Shown: positions 1 through 8,875, counted from the stretch's first letter. The stretch: DNA of 64,000 nucleotides from Betaproteobacteria bacterium (GCA_016868375.1 VGHA01000003.1:1-64000), one strand, 5' to 3'. Numbers and translations are program-made. Notes: a model not told the origin generated them from the sequence alone.

Positions 1-97
1 ACGCCTGCTCCCAGTCTCGCGAAGTCAGGCGCCTGGCCGCAATCAGGCCGAGCCCCTCGCCGACTCCGAGCCAATGGATGGGCTTGTCATTCAACAT
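1..97 (-). CDS. Possible 5' end of a leftward gene, cut by the window edge
   Basis: An open frame starts at an ATG whose first base is at 97 and runs off the left edge without a stop. It would begin MLNDKPIHWLGVGEGLGL. No clear ribosome binding site precedes it and 32 residues are too few to assign a family, so it may be a chance frame. Its position suggests a gene divergent from the YrdC-like operon, with the palindrome at 216-227 in the shared upstream region. Confidence 0.3.
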   Translation of the reverse strand, partial: MLNDKPIHWLGVGEGLGLIAARRLTSRDWEQA

Positions 98-215
98 ATT
101 TGAACGGCCATTTAAATAAGGCGAAGCTGAAAGGGATCTTGAGCGCCCGGGAGATTACGAACATCATGTGCACCCAGGCTTTACGAGGCCTCGAAGGGTA
201 AAAATAATCGACTCC

Positions 216-227
216 ATTGTGTACAAT
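216..227. promoter_or_regulatory. Candidate operator ATTGTGTACAAT
   Basis: Five-base arms ATTGT and ACAAT flank a GT centre about 60 bases upstream of the TTG start at 288. Closely related words, ACTGTGTACACT (6695-6684, minus strand) and TCTGTGTACAAG (7672-7683), lie upstream of the two nearby transporter operons. GntR-family regulators commonly bind GTnnnAC-type palindromes, so a shared GntR operator is a reasonable inference; the regulator is not identified. Confidence 0.5.
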
Positions 228-287
228 CAACCGCGCTCATTTTAAAACCAAGAATGACGCCTACCACAGGCGCCGGGGAGACTGCAG

Positions 288-977
288 TTGGCGTCAGACT
301 TCGATCCCATCGCCGACGCCCGGGCGGTGCACGACACCGTAGCCGCCGATGGTGTTGCCATTTTCAAGGCAGACGTTGGTTACGCAATCGTGGGCCACAC
401 CGAGCCTGCCATCCGCCGCATTTACGAAGCCAAAAACCGCAGTTTCTCCAAGCCTTGCGGCATGTTCGGTTCGTGGGCGATCTTTCAGGAAATCATCGAG
501 ATCGATGAGCGCGCGCGCGACTACGTCCGAGCGGTCATCTTTGACCACGGCTTGCCGATCTCGGTGGTCGCGCCCTTCCGAGCGGACCATCCTTTCTTTC
601 GATCGGTTGCCCCGTTCGTGCTGGCCAATGCCTCCAAGGCCGGCACCATGGACGTGCTGATGAATGCCGGCCCCACGCACGACGAGATTGCTCGCATCGC
701 TCTTGCCGAGTCCCGACCGGTCTTCGGATCGTCCGCCAACCGATCGCTTGCGGGGAGCAAGTTCGTATTCGGCGACATCGAGCCCGAGGTGCTTGCCGCG
801 ACCGACCTCACCCTCGACCGGGGCAATAGCCGCTACAGCAACGACCGCGGCTTGGGATCGAGCATCATCGATCTGCGTGACTTCAAGCCGGTACGGATCG
901 GCATCTGTTTCACCGAATTGCAGGCCGTTGCGAGCAAGCACTTCGGCATCGAGATCCCGAATCAGGTCGCCAGCTGA
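288..977 (+). CDS. Diverged Sua5/YciO/YrdC-domain protein
   Basis: A protein of 229 residues with the outline of a YrdC domain. The family's KxRxxxKP stretch is kept as KNRSFSKP near residue 49, the STSAN motif as SSAN at 148-151, and the later S-x-I-D motif as SSIID at 191-195. The entry motif PT(D/E)TVYGL is altered to KADVGYAIVG and the conserved R-x-P segment is not recognisable, so tRNA threonylcarbamoyl-AMP synthesis is doubtful. The start is TTG, chosen because GGGGAG lies seven bases upstream. It precedes an amidase and an MmgE/PrpD gene on the same strand, which suggests a catabolic role on a carbamoyl or acyl substrate rather than tRNA modification. Confidence 0.7.
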   Translation: MASDFDPIADARAVHDTVAADGVAIFKADVGYAIVGHTEPAIRRIYEAKNRSFSKPCGMFGSWAIFQEIIEIDERARDYVRAVIFDHGLPISVVAPFRADHPFFRSVAPFVLANASKAGTMDVLMNAGPTHDEIARIALAESRPVFGSSANRSLAGSKFVFGDIEPEVLAATDLTLDRGNSRYSNDRGLGSSIIDLRDFKPVRIGICFTELQAVASKHFGIEIPNQVAS

Positions 978-1033
978 AGCAGGCTGGCCTCGGGCGTACT
1001 TCGTCGTTCCGAAAACGCCTTCCATGATCCCGC

Positions 1034-2371
1034 TTGACGCGCGAGTGGCTCGTGATCGAACCTCCTGACTCATCCGCACGCTTGTCGGCTTGCGACGGGC
1101 TGGCCGGGCAGGCCGGCGGGGATCTCACCGCAGTGAGATGGGTTGAGGCTTGTCTGGATCGGATCGCGGCCCGCGATCCTCTGATCCGCGCCTGGACGCA
1201 TCTGGACCCAGAGCGCGCCCGTGCGGCCGCCCACGACACTGACCGATCAGCACCCGGGTCCGCGCCGCTCAGAGGTCTGCCCATCGGGGTGAAGGACGTC
1301 ATCGACGTGGCCGCCATGCCCACGCGCTGCAACGCTTGGGCAACAGACCCCGATCCGGTTCGATTCGACGCCGAGTGCATCGAGCGAGTGCGCAAAGCCG
1401 GGGCGATTCCGGTGGGCAAGACGGTCACGACTGAATTTGCGTTCACCGAACCGGGGCCGACCGTCAACCCGCACGACACGCGCCGCACACCTGGGGGCTC
1501 ATCCTCCGGGTCTGCAGCGGCCGTTGCGGATTTTCACGTGCCGGTTGCGCTCACCACCCAGACCGGCGGTTCGACGATCCGGCCGGCCGCCTACTGCGGC
1601 GTGGTCGGCTACAAGCCCCCCTTCGGTCATGTTCCGACGCGTGGTCTGCATTATCTGGCCCCCTCGATGGATCACATCGGCCTGCACGCGCGTTCCGTTG
1701 CCGATATCGCCCGGGTCGCGACCGTGCTCGAGGCCCGAACCCGTCCGGCGGACCCCCAAGCGCCGCTGCGACTGGTCCGGCTCGCCTTGCCGGCGGGCGT
1801 CGCATGCCAGCCGCAGGTTCAATCGCTCATCGACCGTGCGTGCGACCGCCTCGCAGCTTCCGGGATCGAGATCCTGCAACAAGCGCCGCTGGAAGAATTC
1901 GATCGGATCGACGACGCCCACCGCGTCCTGATGGCCGCAGAGGTCGCGCGCACGCTCTCGAGATGGAGCGCCGAAGCGCTCGCAAGTTTCAGCGAAAGTC
2001 TTCGATCATTTATCGCCAAGGGTCAGGCCGCAACCGAGGACGACCTTGCCTATGCCCGAGCCCGTGTCGCGCGAATCGCGCAGCGTCTTTACCCTTTCGC
2101 CGAGGCGGGAGCGCTGCTGATCGGCCCCGCGACGCTCGAGACCGCCCCCCTGGGCATTCGATCAACGGGCAACGCACTCCTCAACCGACCCTGGTCTCTG
2201 CTGGGCCTGGGCGCGATCACGATTCCCGCCGGCGTGGCCGAAGATGGCCTGCCAGTCGGCTTGCAGATCGTCGATCCCCACCCATCGGCCGATCGTCTCT
2301 TCCCGACGGCGAGATTCGTCGAAAACGTGCTTAGCACCCGAACCGTACCCCATCAGGAGGACATGACTTGA
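1034..2371 (+). CDS. Amidase signature family hydrolase
   Basis: About 445 residues of the amidase signature family, which hydrolyses C-N amide bonds with a Ser-cisSer-Lys triad. The catalytic Lys is visible in GVKDV (Lys87), the Gly/Ser-rich loop GGSSSGS at 154-160 carries the cis-Ser, and the nucleophile is Ser180 in TQTGGSTIRP. The substrate cannot be read from sequence. The start at 1034 is TTG and uncertain; a later GTG is possible. The stop overlaps the TTG start of the next gene (ttga), so the two are translationally coupled. It shares the strand with the YrdC-like gene 56 bases upstream. Confidence 0.85.
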   Translation: MTREWLVIEPPDSSARLSACDGLAGQAGGDLTAVRWVEACLDRIAARDPLIRAWTHLDPERARAAAHDTDRSAPGSAPLRGLPIGVKDVIDVAAMPTRCNAWATDPDPVRFDAECIERVRKAGAIPVGKTVTTEFAFTEPGPTVNPHDTRRTPGGSSSGSAAAVADFHVPVALTTQTGGSTIRPAAYCGVVGYKPPFGHVPTRGLHYLAPSMDHIGLHARSVADIARVATVLEARTRPADPQAPLRLVRLALPAGVACQPQVQSLIDRACDRLAASGIEILQQAPLEEFDRIDDAHRVLMAAEVARTLSRWSAEALASFSESLRSFIAKGQAATEDDLAYARARVARIAQRLYPFAEAGALLIGPATLETAPLGIRSTGNALLNRPWSLLGLGAITIPAGVAEDGLPVGLQIVDPHPSADRLFPTARFVENVLSTRTVPHQEDMT

Positions 2372-3744
2372 ACGATACCGCTCAACTTGACCGCAGGATC
2401 GTCGAATTCGCAGCCTCGACCCGCTTCGAAGACCTGCCCGCGCATGCGGTGCGTGCTGCGCAGATGCGCGTGCTCGACTCGATCGGTGTGGCGATCGCGG
2501 CCTGGAACGCGCCGCCCTCGAAAATCGCGCGCAAGATGGCCCAACCCTCCGTCGGTCCGATGTCGGCCCGGGTATGGGGCTCACAGATGCGCACCACGGT
2601 CGATATGGCCGCGTTTGCCAATGGCGTGATGGTTCGTTACCTGGACCTCAACGATGCGTGGCGCACCCGCGATGCCCATCACCCGTCCGACTACCTGCCG
2701 GGCATCCTGGCGGTGGCCGAGGCCTGCGGGCGATCAGGTCGCGAATTCATCACCGCGCTCGCGGTGGCCTACGAAATCATGTGCCGCTTCACCGACGTGG
2801 CACCGCTCAATTCAGCCGGGTGGGATCAACCGGTCACCGGCATCATGGGCACAGCGATGGGTGCCGGACGGCTGCTTGGCCTGGACCGCGAGGCACTGCA
2901 GCATGCGCTCGCGCTCGCGATCACGCCCAACCTTTGCACCTATCAGACGCGCGCGGGCGAACTGTCGATGTGGAAGGGGTGCGCGGGGCCCAATGGCGCG
3001 CGCAACGGCGTTTTCGCTGCGATGCTGGCCGCGGAAGGTCTCACCGGACCCTACGATTGCTTCGACGGTGTATTCGGGTTCTGGAACCAGACCCTCAAGG
3101 GCGAGCGCTACCCGGTCAGTCTGCCCGACGGATCGAGCGACTGGCGCTGGGGCGTGTTTCAGACCAATATCAAGACCTACCCGGTCCGTGATTCCTGCCA
3201 GTTGCCGATCATGACTGCGCTGAAGTTGCGCGAGACCATTGACCCAGCCGCAATCCGCTCGCTGCGGATCGACACCTACAAGTCAGCCTGGGAAGGCGCG
3301 GTCAAGGATCGCGAACTCTGGGCGCCACGCACGCGCGAGACAGCCGACCATTCGATGCTGTTCTCGGTTGTATGTACTCTGATTGACGGCGAACTCAGCA
3401 TTCACAGCTTCGAGCGCGGCCGTTTCCTGGACGCTGACGTGCTCGACCTGATTGGACGCACCGAAGTGGTGGTGCTCGATGAGTTCACCCGCGCGACACC
3501 CGGTGAACGCAAATGCCGGATCACGGCGACATTGGCCGACGGCCGGACGGTAAGCGCCGATCACATGGTGACGCTCGCCCAGATCGAAGCGGGGATGAGC
3601 GATGACGAACTCGAGCGCAAGTTCGTCGAATGCACTCGGGGCTTTTTTGATGAGCGCCGCCAGGAGCAACTGATCGCTGCGACCCGCAAGCTGCATGAGT
3701 CCGAACGCGTGGACGATCTGCTCGACCTGATTCGCGTGGCGTGA
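2368..3744 (+). CDS. MmgE/PrpD family protein
   Basis: A protein of 458 residues resembling the MmgE/PrpD family, which includes 2-methylcitrate dehydratase and iminodisuccinate epimerase. The N-terminal RVLDSIGVAIAAW segment and the later GMSDDELERKF segment are typical of the family. AGGAGG lies seven bases before the TTG start; the nearer ATG at 2363 meets a stop after two codons. It is coupled to the upstream amidase. Family members outside the methylcitrate cycle often sit in catabolic operons with unknown substrates, and a second amidase/MmgE pair occurs at 27.1-29.9 kb. Confidence 0.85.
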   Translation: MNDTAQLDRRIVEFAASTRFEDLPAHAVRAAQMRVLDSIGVAIAAWNAPPSKIARKMAQPSVGPMSARVWGSQMRTTVDMAAFANGVMVRYLDLNDAWRTRDAHHPSDYLPGILAVAEACGRSGREFITALAVAYEIMCRFTDVAPLNSAGWDQPVTGIMGTAMGAGRLLGLDREALQHALALAITPNLCTYQTRAGELSMWKGCAGPNGARNGVFAAMLAAEGLTGPYDCFDGVFGFWNQTLKGERYPVSLPDGSSDWRWGVFQTNIKTYPVRDSCQLPIMTALKLRETIDPAAIRSLRIDTYKSAWEGAVKDRELWAPRTRETADHSMLFSVVCTLIDGELSIHSFERGRFLDADVLDLIGRTEVVVLDEFTRATPGERKCRITATLADGRTVSADHMVTLAQIEAGMSDDELERKFVECTRGFFDERRQEQLIAATRKLHESERVDDLLDLIRVA

Positions 3745-3784
3745 GACCCGCACGGGCGCCGTACCTCCGGCTCGGCGCTCTCGC

Positions 3785-4660
3785 TCACATCACGGGCGCG
3801 CTCACCTCCATTCGCCACTTGGAGGTGAGCCGCTGCAGCATCGTCACGCAAAACGAGATCGCTCCCGCCACGCACATGATCACGATCAGTCCGGCGAACA
3901 CGCCTGTGGAGTCGAGATTGTTCTGCGATCGTCGCAGCAGCCACCCCAGACCTGAACTGCCCACCACCAGTTCTCCGAATACCGCGCCCGTCACGGCATA
4001 GGGTACGGAGACCTGGAGTCCGGTGAACATGAAAACCCCAGCGGAAGGCAGTATCACCTTGCGAACGATGTCAAACCTGGACGCGCCCATCGTGCGGAGC
4101 AGGTTGATCAACGACGCCGGTACATCCCGCACGCCCGCGTAGGTCGTATAGAACACGATGAAGAACACAATCACCGAGGTGAGCGTGATCTTCATCGCCG
4201 CGCCGATGCCCAGCCAGATGATGAAAAGCGGCACCAGTGCCAGCCTCGGCAGACTGTAGAGCGCAGTCAGAAAGGGGCGGATGATCTCATCGAGCCAGAA
4301 GATCCGACCGAGCAACAGCGCAAGCACAATGCCGACGGCACCCCCAAGCAGAAACCCATACGCGGCCGAGAGCAGGGTCTCGATCGCGGTACCCACGATG
4401 GTGCCGTCGAGCAACCACTCCCAGAGCCTGATGGCAACATCGACGGGATTGCTGACGAAGAAGGGATCGATCCAGCGGTCGCTGGCGTATTGCCACAACC
4501 CCAGAAAGGCCAAGGGAAAGAGGATCTTCCCGACCCAGACCCACTGCCGCTGCCTGCGCCATGCGGCGATGGTTTCACGTCGGCCCTGCTCGATCCGCGC
4601 CCGCAAGGCCGGATCCTGATCGGGAACCGAATCGGTTGCAGGCGATGTCCGATCATTCAT
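3785..4660 (-). CDS. ABC transporter permease, NitT/TauT type
   Basis: An inner-membrane protein of 291 residues with about six hydrophobic segments and an EAA-type coupling loop near residue 190 (MGASRFDIVRKVILPS) that would contact the ATPase. This matches the SsuC/TauC-type permeases of the binding-protein-dependent family. A soluble N-terminal stretch of about 40 residues precedes the first membrane segment. Its ATG directly follows the TGA stop of the ATPase gene (tgaatg), so the three-gene operon is receptor, ATPase, permease. It converges with the MmgE/PrpD gene across 40 bases without a clear terminator. Confidence 0.9.
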   Translation of the reverse strand: MNDRTSPATDSVPDQDPALRARIEQGRRETIAAWRRQRQWVWVGKILFPLAFLGLWQYASDRWIDPFFVSNPVDVAIRLWEWLLDGTIVGTAIETLLSAAYGFLLGGAVGIVLALLLGRIFWLDEIIRPFLTALYSLPRLALVPLFIIWLGIGAAMKITLTSVIVFFIVFYTTYAGVRDVPASLINLLRTMGASRFDIVRKVILPSAGVFMFTGLQVSVPYAVTGAVFGELVVGSSGLGWLLRRSQNNLDSTGVFAGLIVIMCVAGAISFCVTMLQRLTSKWRMEVSAPVM

Positions 4661-5500
4661 TCAGTGCTCCTCGATGACCGGATTGGCCAGGCGCAACTCA
4701 TCGCGCAGACGATGACTCAGTTCGACGAAACGCGCGCTATAGCGAATCTCCTCGACATCGCGCGGGAAAGGCAGATCGATATCAATCCGGGCGCGGATCC
4801 TGCCAGGCCGCGAGGCAAACACATACACCTCCTGCGCAAGCGTCACCGCCTCATCGATATCGTGGGTGACAAAGACAACGGTCATCCCGCGCTCGCTCCA
4901 CAGTCGCAGAAATTCCGCATGCAGGCGCGCGCGCAACTGCGCATCGAGCGCACCGAAAGGCTCGTCCATCAACACCAGATTGGGGTTGGTGACGAGCACC
5001 CGCGCGAGCCCGACCCGCTTGCGCATGCCGCCTGACAATTCGCTGGGGAATGCGCGCTCGAAGCCCTGCAAGCCTACCTGATTAAGCACCTGCGCCACAC
5101 GCTCCTCGCGTTCGCGCGCAGGCACGCCCCTCACCTCGAGGGGCAATCCGACATTGGCGGCCACACGACGCCACGGCAGCAGACTGTCGTTCTGGGTGAC
5201 ATAGGCCGCCTGGGTATTGGGTGCCGTGATGGCCTGACCCTGATAGCGCACCACCCCTAGGCTGGGCGCAATCAGCCCGGCAAACATGTTCAGAAGCGTC
5301 GATTTGCCACAGCCCGAAGGTCCCAGCAGCGCGACGAAAGCGCCCCGCCGGACGCTCAGGCTCAAATCCTCGAGCGCGGTGACGAAGGACTTACGCTCAG
5401 GACTGTAGTACCAGTGGTGCACGCCCTCGGCACTCAGGATGGGACGACTCGGATCAAACTCAGCGTCTGACTGAGCCGACCGGCGCAGAAACCCCGTCAT
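4661..5500 (-). CDS. ABC transporter ATP-binding protein, NitT/TauT type
   Basis: 279 residues with all nucleotide-binding motifs: Walker A GPSGCGKS at 60-67, Q-loop Gln103, signature LSGGM at 155-159, Walker B ending in Asp179-Glu180, and the switch His213. It energises import with the adjacent permease. A longer open frame extends upstream, but the ATG at 5500 overlaps the receptor stop as ATGA and puts the domain at its usual N-terminal position, so this start is preferred. Confidence 0.92.
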   Translation of the reverse strand: MTGFLRRSAQSDAEFDPSRPILSAEGVHHWYYSPERKSFVTALEDLSLSVRRGAFVALLGPSGCGKSTLLNMFAGLIAPSLGVVRYQGQAITAPNTQAAYVTQNDSLLPWRRVAANVGLPLEVRGVPAREREERVAQVLNQVGLQGFERAFPSELSGGMRKRVGLARVLVTNPNLVLMDEPFGALDAQLRARLHAEFLRLWSERGMTVVFVTHDIDEAVTLAQEVYVFASRPGRIRARIDIDLPFPRDVEEIRYSARFVELSHRLRDELRLANPVIEEH

Positions 5501-6603
5501 GGATTGATCGTCTTGGCAGCCGAGGCGACCGAATCCAGGAAACGGTTGGTCATGATGTCGTCCATCCGGATGCGGGTGACGGGCGACAAGCCACCGGCCT
5601 TGCGGCCAAGGTTGGCCACTCTGAGCACCCGCTCGAAAGAGGCCTGCGTATAGCGATCGTCCGGATGCGCAAAACAAGGGTAGGTGAAATCAAACGCCTG
5701 ATCAAACACCTTCTCATTGAGCTTGGGGAACATCGTCTTGCGCGTGGAATCACGCACCGCCTGCCGCTCGCTCTGGACCCGCGCATTGGCCCACATCAAG
5801 CCCGCAACCACCCTCTGGACGAGTTCCGGATTGTCCAGCGCGAACTGGCGCGTCGTCATGATCGAGGTGTACGGAAAGCGGCTGTCCGGACCAAAACCCG
5901 GGAAGTCGCCGCCCGGCCCAGTGATCAGGCGATAACCCAGACCTTCGGACTCGAGCTGCTCACCGGGAGGGCTGCCACTGCTCAAGGCATCGATCTGCCC
6001 GGTACGGAACGCCGCCATCATCCCCGGAGCATTGTCGAGTTGGTTGAGCTTGACATCCTTCGCACTCAGCCCCGCCTCATCGAGCATCAACAGCACCCAG
6101 AGCCCTGCGCCCTGCGAGAGATTGGTGACGCCAATCCGCAGGCCCTTGAGCGCAGCGAGACGGTCCTTGAGCGGCGACTCGCGCGTGAGCTTGAAACGAT
6201 CGACGACCTCTTTCCGGACCACAAAGCTGTTGGTGTAGCAGGCGAGCATCGGCGCAACGGCGAGCAGATGGCGACCCGCCGCATGCGTCTTCACGGGCTC
6301 CATCGTGTTGCTTTCGATAAAGTCAACCTGCCGGCCGATCAGTCCCTCGACCTGAGCATTGAGGGTCACCATTTCGACATCAAGGCAGAGCCTATCGAAA
6401 ATGCCCGAGGCTTTCGCGTACTGTCCCGCAACGTAGATCAACACGTGCCCAGTATTGGCAATCCGGACCTTGTCCTTCTTCGCGCACTGGGACAGCACCT
6501 CGAGCGGCTTGAGATCGGGGGCACCAGGCTGGCCCAAGGCGGGCTGTTGCCCAAAAAGCGCAAGAACCACGGCACACGCCGCAGCAAGATGGAATCGGGC
6601 CAT
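5497..6603 (-). CDS. ABC transporter substrate-binding protein, NMT1/TauA-like
   Basis: A periplasmic receptor of 368 residues. It starts at the ATG at 6603, preceded by GGGAGGAG, which gives a clean Sec signal peptide (MARFHLAAACAVVLALF) with probable cleavage after ALG. The body shows NMT1/SsuA-like features, such as a segment on volume of interest LKGLRIGVTNLSQGAG for ligand-gated lobe closure. The ligand is not predictable, though context with an amidase and MmgE/PrpD suggests an organic acid or amide. Upstream at 6684-6695 lies the candidate operator shared with two other promoters. Confidence 0.88.
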   Translation of the reverse strand: MARFHLAAACAVVLALFGQQPALGQPGAPDLKPLEVLSQCAKKDKVRIANTGHVLIYVAGQYAKASGIFDRLCLDVEMVTLNAQVEGLIGRQVDFIESNTMEPVKTHAAGRHLLAVAPMLACYTNSFVVRKEVVDRFKLTRESPLKDRLAALKGLRIGVTNLSQGAGLWVLLMLDEAGLSAKDVKLNQLDNAPGMMAAFRTGQIDALSSGSPPGEQLESEGLGYRLITGPGGDFPGFGPDSRFPYTSIMTTRQFALDNPELVQRVVAGLMWANARVQSERQAVRDSTRKTMFPKLNEKVFDQAFDFTYPCFAHPDDRYTQASFERVLRVANLGRKAGGLSPVTRIRMDDIMTNRFLDSVASAAKTINP

Positions 6604-6683
6604 CGTCTCCTCCCTTGCATTCGTTATTGAACCTACGAGCCTCACGGACGGGTTTCGCTCCAGGGCATCGCGGATCGAATTCG

Positions 6684-6695
6684 AGTGTACACAGT
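6684..6695 (-). promoter_or_regulatory. Candidate operator ACTGTGTACACT
   Basis: Read on the minus strand this 12-mer differs from the 216-227 site at only two positions and is itself nearly palindromic around GTAC. It lies about 80 bases upstream of the receptor gene start at 6603, a normal distance for a repressor site near a promoter. The part of the 168-base gap not covered by this site, from 6604 to 6771, holds no gene that I can support. Confidence 0.5.
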
Positions 6696-6771
6696 GCACT
6701 CCCGAGGCGTCGAGGCCATTTGCACGTGCTCGCGCGGCTCCCGCAGTCGGCCAATACGTGAGGGACTCCCG

Positions 6772-7554
6772 TCAGAAAAGTCCTCCGCGCCAGGCCACGC
6801 CGCCATCCACCGTCAGGACAGTCCCGCTCACAAACGAAGCACGATCGGATGCGCCGAAAACGATCATGTTCGCAATCTCCTCAGGCGTGGCGGCGCGTCC
6901 AAAAGGCAAGGGCGCGGTGAGATCGGTCCAGCGCTGCGCATCGCCCAAGCGATCGGCCGCCTTGCGCTCCATCAGCATGATCAGACGCTCGGTCGCGGTA
7001 GGGCCGGGATTCACCCCGAGCACACGCACGCCATGGCGAGGACTGTCGGCGCCCAGCGCCCGGGTGAAATTCATCATGCCCGCATTGCAGACCGTACCGA
7101 TGATGATCTCGGGATCGGGGCGCTCGCCGCAATTGCCAATCACATTGACGATGACGCCGCTGCGCCTCTCACACATGCTGCGGTACACCTCACCAATCAG
7201 GAGCGCGGTCGAAATCACCTTGAGTCCAAGCCCCTCCTGCCAATCCGACTCGGTGACCGTCTCGATGGGTCCAGTAGGCGTGGCCCCGGCGTTGGTGACC
7301 AGCACATCGATTTCGCCGCACGCCCGCGCCAGTCGGGCGGGTTCGCCCGTGTGCATCAGGTCGCCCGTGTGCACCTGCGCAGACTTTGCCCCATGATCGA
7401 GCGCTTGGGCAGCAACCGCGCGAAGGTCAGCTTCATTTCGACCGGCAAGATGAAGCACACAGCCCTCAGCGGCAAAGCCCAGCACGGCCGCCCGACCGAT
7501 TCCCCGGGAAGCGCCGGTGATCAACACCGAACGACCCACAAGCCCCGTTTCCAT
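6772..7554 (-). CDS. SDR-family oxidoreductase lacking the canonical Tyr/Lys pair
   Basis: 260 residues with a Rossmann fold: cofactor motif TGASRGIG at 13-20, NAG at 88-90, and the late NPGPTATERL and SGTVLTVDGG segments. Where classical SDRs have Ser and YxxxK, this protein reads NVIGNCG and then GTVCN, so Gly153 and Asn157 fall at the Tyr and Lys positions. I recall a subgroup of annotated SDR proteins with a similar Gly/Asn-rich replacement, so this may be a subfamily trait rather than decay. AAGGGG lies eight bases before the ATG. It is divergent from the TRAP operon. Confidence 0.8.
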   Translation of the reverse strand: METGLVGRSVLITGASRGIGRAAVLGFAAEGCVLHLAGRNEADLRAVAAQALDHGAKSAQVHTGDLMHTGEPARLARACGEIDVLVTNAGATPTGPIETVTESDWQEGLGLKVISTALLIGEVYRSMCERRSGVIVNVIGNCGERPDPEIIIGTVCNAGMMNFTRALGADSPRHGVRVLGVNPGPTATERLIMLMERKAADRLGDAQRWTDLTAPLPFGRAATPEEIANMIVFGASDRASFVSGTVLTVDGGVAWRGGLF

Positions 7555-7671
7555 TTCAATACCCCTTTGAGAATTCAGAGATCTCGAATGCGCGGAAGCG
7601 CTTGGCTGCTGACGACTCCCGAGCGAGACCGGGCTCGAGTAGCAGGCTGCGAATCCGCGACTCGAAATCCG

Positions 7672-7683
7672 TCTGTGTACAAG
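7672..7683 (+). promoter_or_regulatory. Candidate operator TCTGTGTACAAG
   Basis: Third instance of the TGTGTACA core, in the 268-base divergent region between the SDR gene and the TRAP receptor gene, about 140 bases before the DctP start. The outer bases are less symmetrical than in the other two sites. Nothing else recognisable is seen in this intergenic stretch apart from the GAGGAGAGGG ribosome binding site of dctP at 7808-7817. Confidence 0.4.
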
Positions 7684-7822
7684 CCAGATGTTTGGTGTTT
7701 AAATCCAGACGCTCCGAACCATTGTGCCGAAAAGGTGCGAGCCGTGGCATTCGGGATCGATGCACATCTACAACCGAAGCCCGTTTTGAATGAGGCTTCG
7801 ATCAGCTGAGGAGAGGGATCTC

Positions 7823-8875
7823 ATGACTTCAAGCCTTACGAAGGGGGCCGCCCCCATCGCTTCTGTAGCTCGTCGAGACTCAATGCGCCGTTTGGGCGCG
7901 GCTTCGGCTGTACTCGCAGCACCCTCGCTCGTTAAGGCGTCGGGACGACTCCGCTATCTGAAGCCGATCGTCGCTGGCCTCAATGCCAAGGAAGGCGATC
8001 CGTCGTACATCTCCATTGCGCGGATCCCGCAGATCCTCAAGGAAAAATACGAGGTTGATCTCGAGCTGCGCGTCCACCCGAGCTCGGCCCTCGGAACAGA
8101 CCTGTCGCAGCTCGAAGCGGTCCAGACCGGCTTCATCGACATCACCAGTAACGTCACGGGCCAGTTCGCGCAGTTCTCCAACGCGTTCACCTTCGTTGAT
8201 CTGCCCTATGCGATCACCAGCTGGGACATGGGCGCCAGGCTGTTCAGCTCCGATCTGTGGCGCGACCAGGCTCGGCGATTCGAGTCCCAGACGCCGCTGG
8301 TCGTCCTGCCTCCCGTTGGCGCAGGCGGATTCAGGCTGCTCTGGAATAGCCGTCGGGCGCTGCCTGCCCCTGACGCAGTCAAGGGGCTCAAATTTCGGAC
8401 CACGACTTCGCCAGCCGAGATCGCTCTCATCCGGGCCTGGGGTGGGAGCCCGACTCCGCTTGCCTGGACCGAAACCTACAATGGCCTCAAGAACGGACTC
8501 GTCGACGGCATGCACGTCCAGCCGATCTGGACGTTTGGCTTCAAGATGCATGAAGTCCTGCGCCATGCGACCGCCGTCGACTCGATTTTCGCGGTGCAGT
8601 TCCAGGTGATGAATCGCAATTCATTCAATGCCATGCCGGCCGCGATCCGCGAACGCTTTATGAAAGCAGCGGCCGAGGCGGCGGCGGAGGCCAACGCGCT
8701 CGACCGCAAGCTCGAGTCCGAATTTACTGCCAAACTCACAGCCGAAAAAATGGAGATTTATCGACCGTCGGCTGCAGAGATGCAGGCTTGGCGCACGCGC
8801 GGCGAGTCGGTCTGGCAAACCGAGGCCAAAGGTATCGACAAATCGGTGCTCGACCGGATGGTGGCGCTGCGTTGA
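7823..8875 (+). CDS. TRAP transporter solute-binding protein, DctP family
   Basis: 350 residues starting at the ATG at 7823, five bases after GAGGAGAGGG. The N-terminus carries an arginine pair (ARRDSMRRLGAASAVLAAPS), compatible with a Tat-type or unusual Sec signal. The core matches DctP receptors, including a carboxylate-clamp region around GLKFRTTTSPAEIALIRAWG and the NGLVDGMHVQP segment. It delivers a carboxylate-type substrate to DctQM. It heads an operon dctP-dctQ-dctM-monooxygenase. Confidence 0.88.
   Translation: MTSSLTKGAAPIASVARRDSMRRLGAASAVLAAPSLVKASGRLRYLKPIVAGLNAKEGDPSYISIARIPQILKEKYEVDLELRVHPSSALGTDLSQLEAVQTGFIDITSNVTGQFAQFSNAFTFVDLPYAITSWDMGARLFSSDLWRDQARRFESQTPLVVLPPVGAGGFRLLWNSRRALPAPDAVKGLKFRTTTSPAEIALIRAWGGSPTPLAWTETYNGLKNGLVDGMHVQPIWTFGFKMHEVLRHATAVDSIFAVQFQVMNRNSFNAMPAAIRERFMKAAAEAAAEANALDRKLESEFTAKLTAEKMEIYRPSAAEMQAWRTRGESVWQTEAKGIDKSVLDRMVALR

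Noticed and set aside
294-1079. Minus-strand open frame opposite the YrdC-like gene
   Set aside because: The plus strand encodes a recognisable YrdC-type domain with a ribosome binding site; the minus-strand translation has no features.
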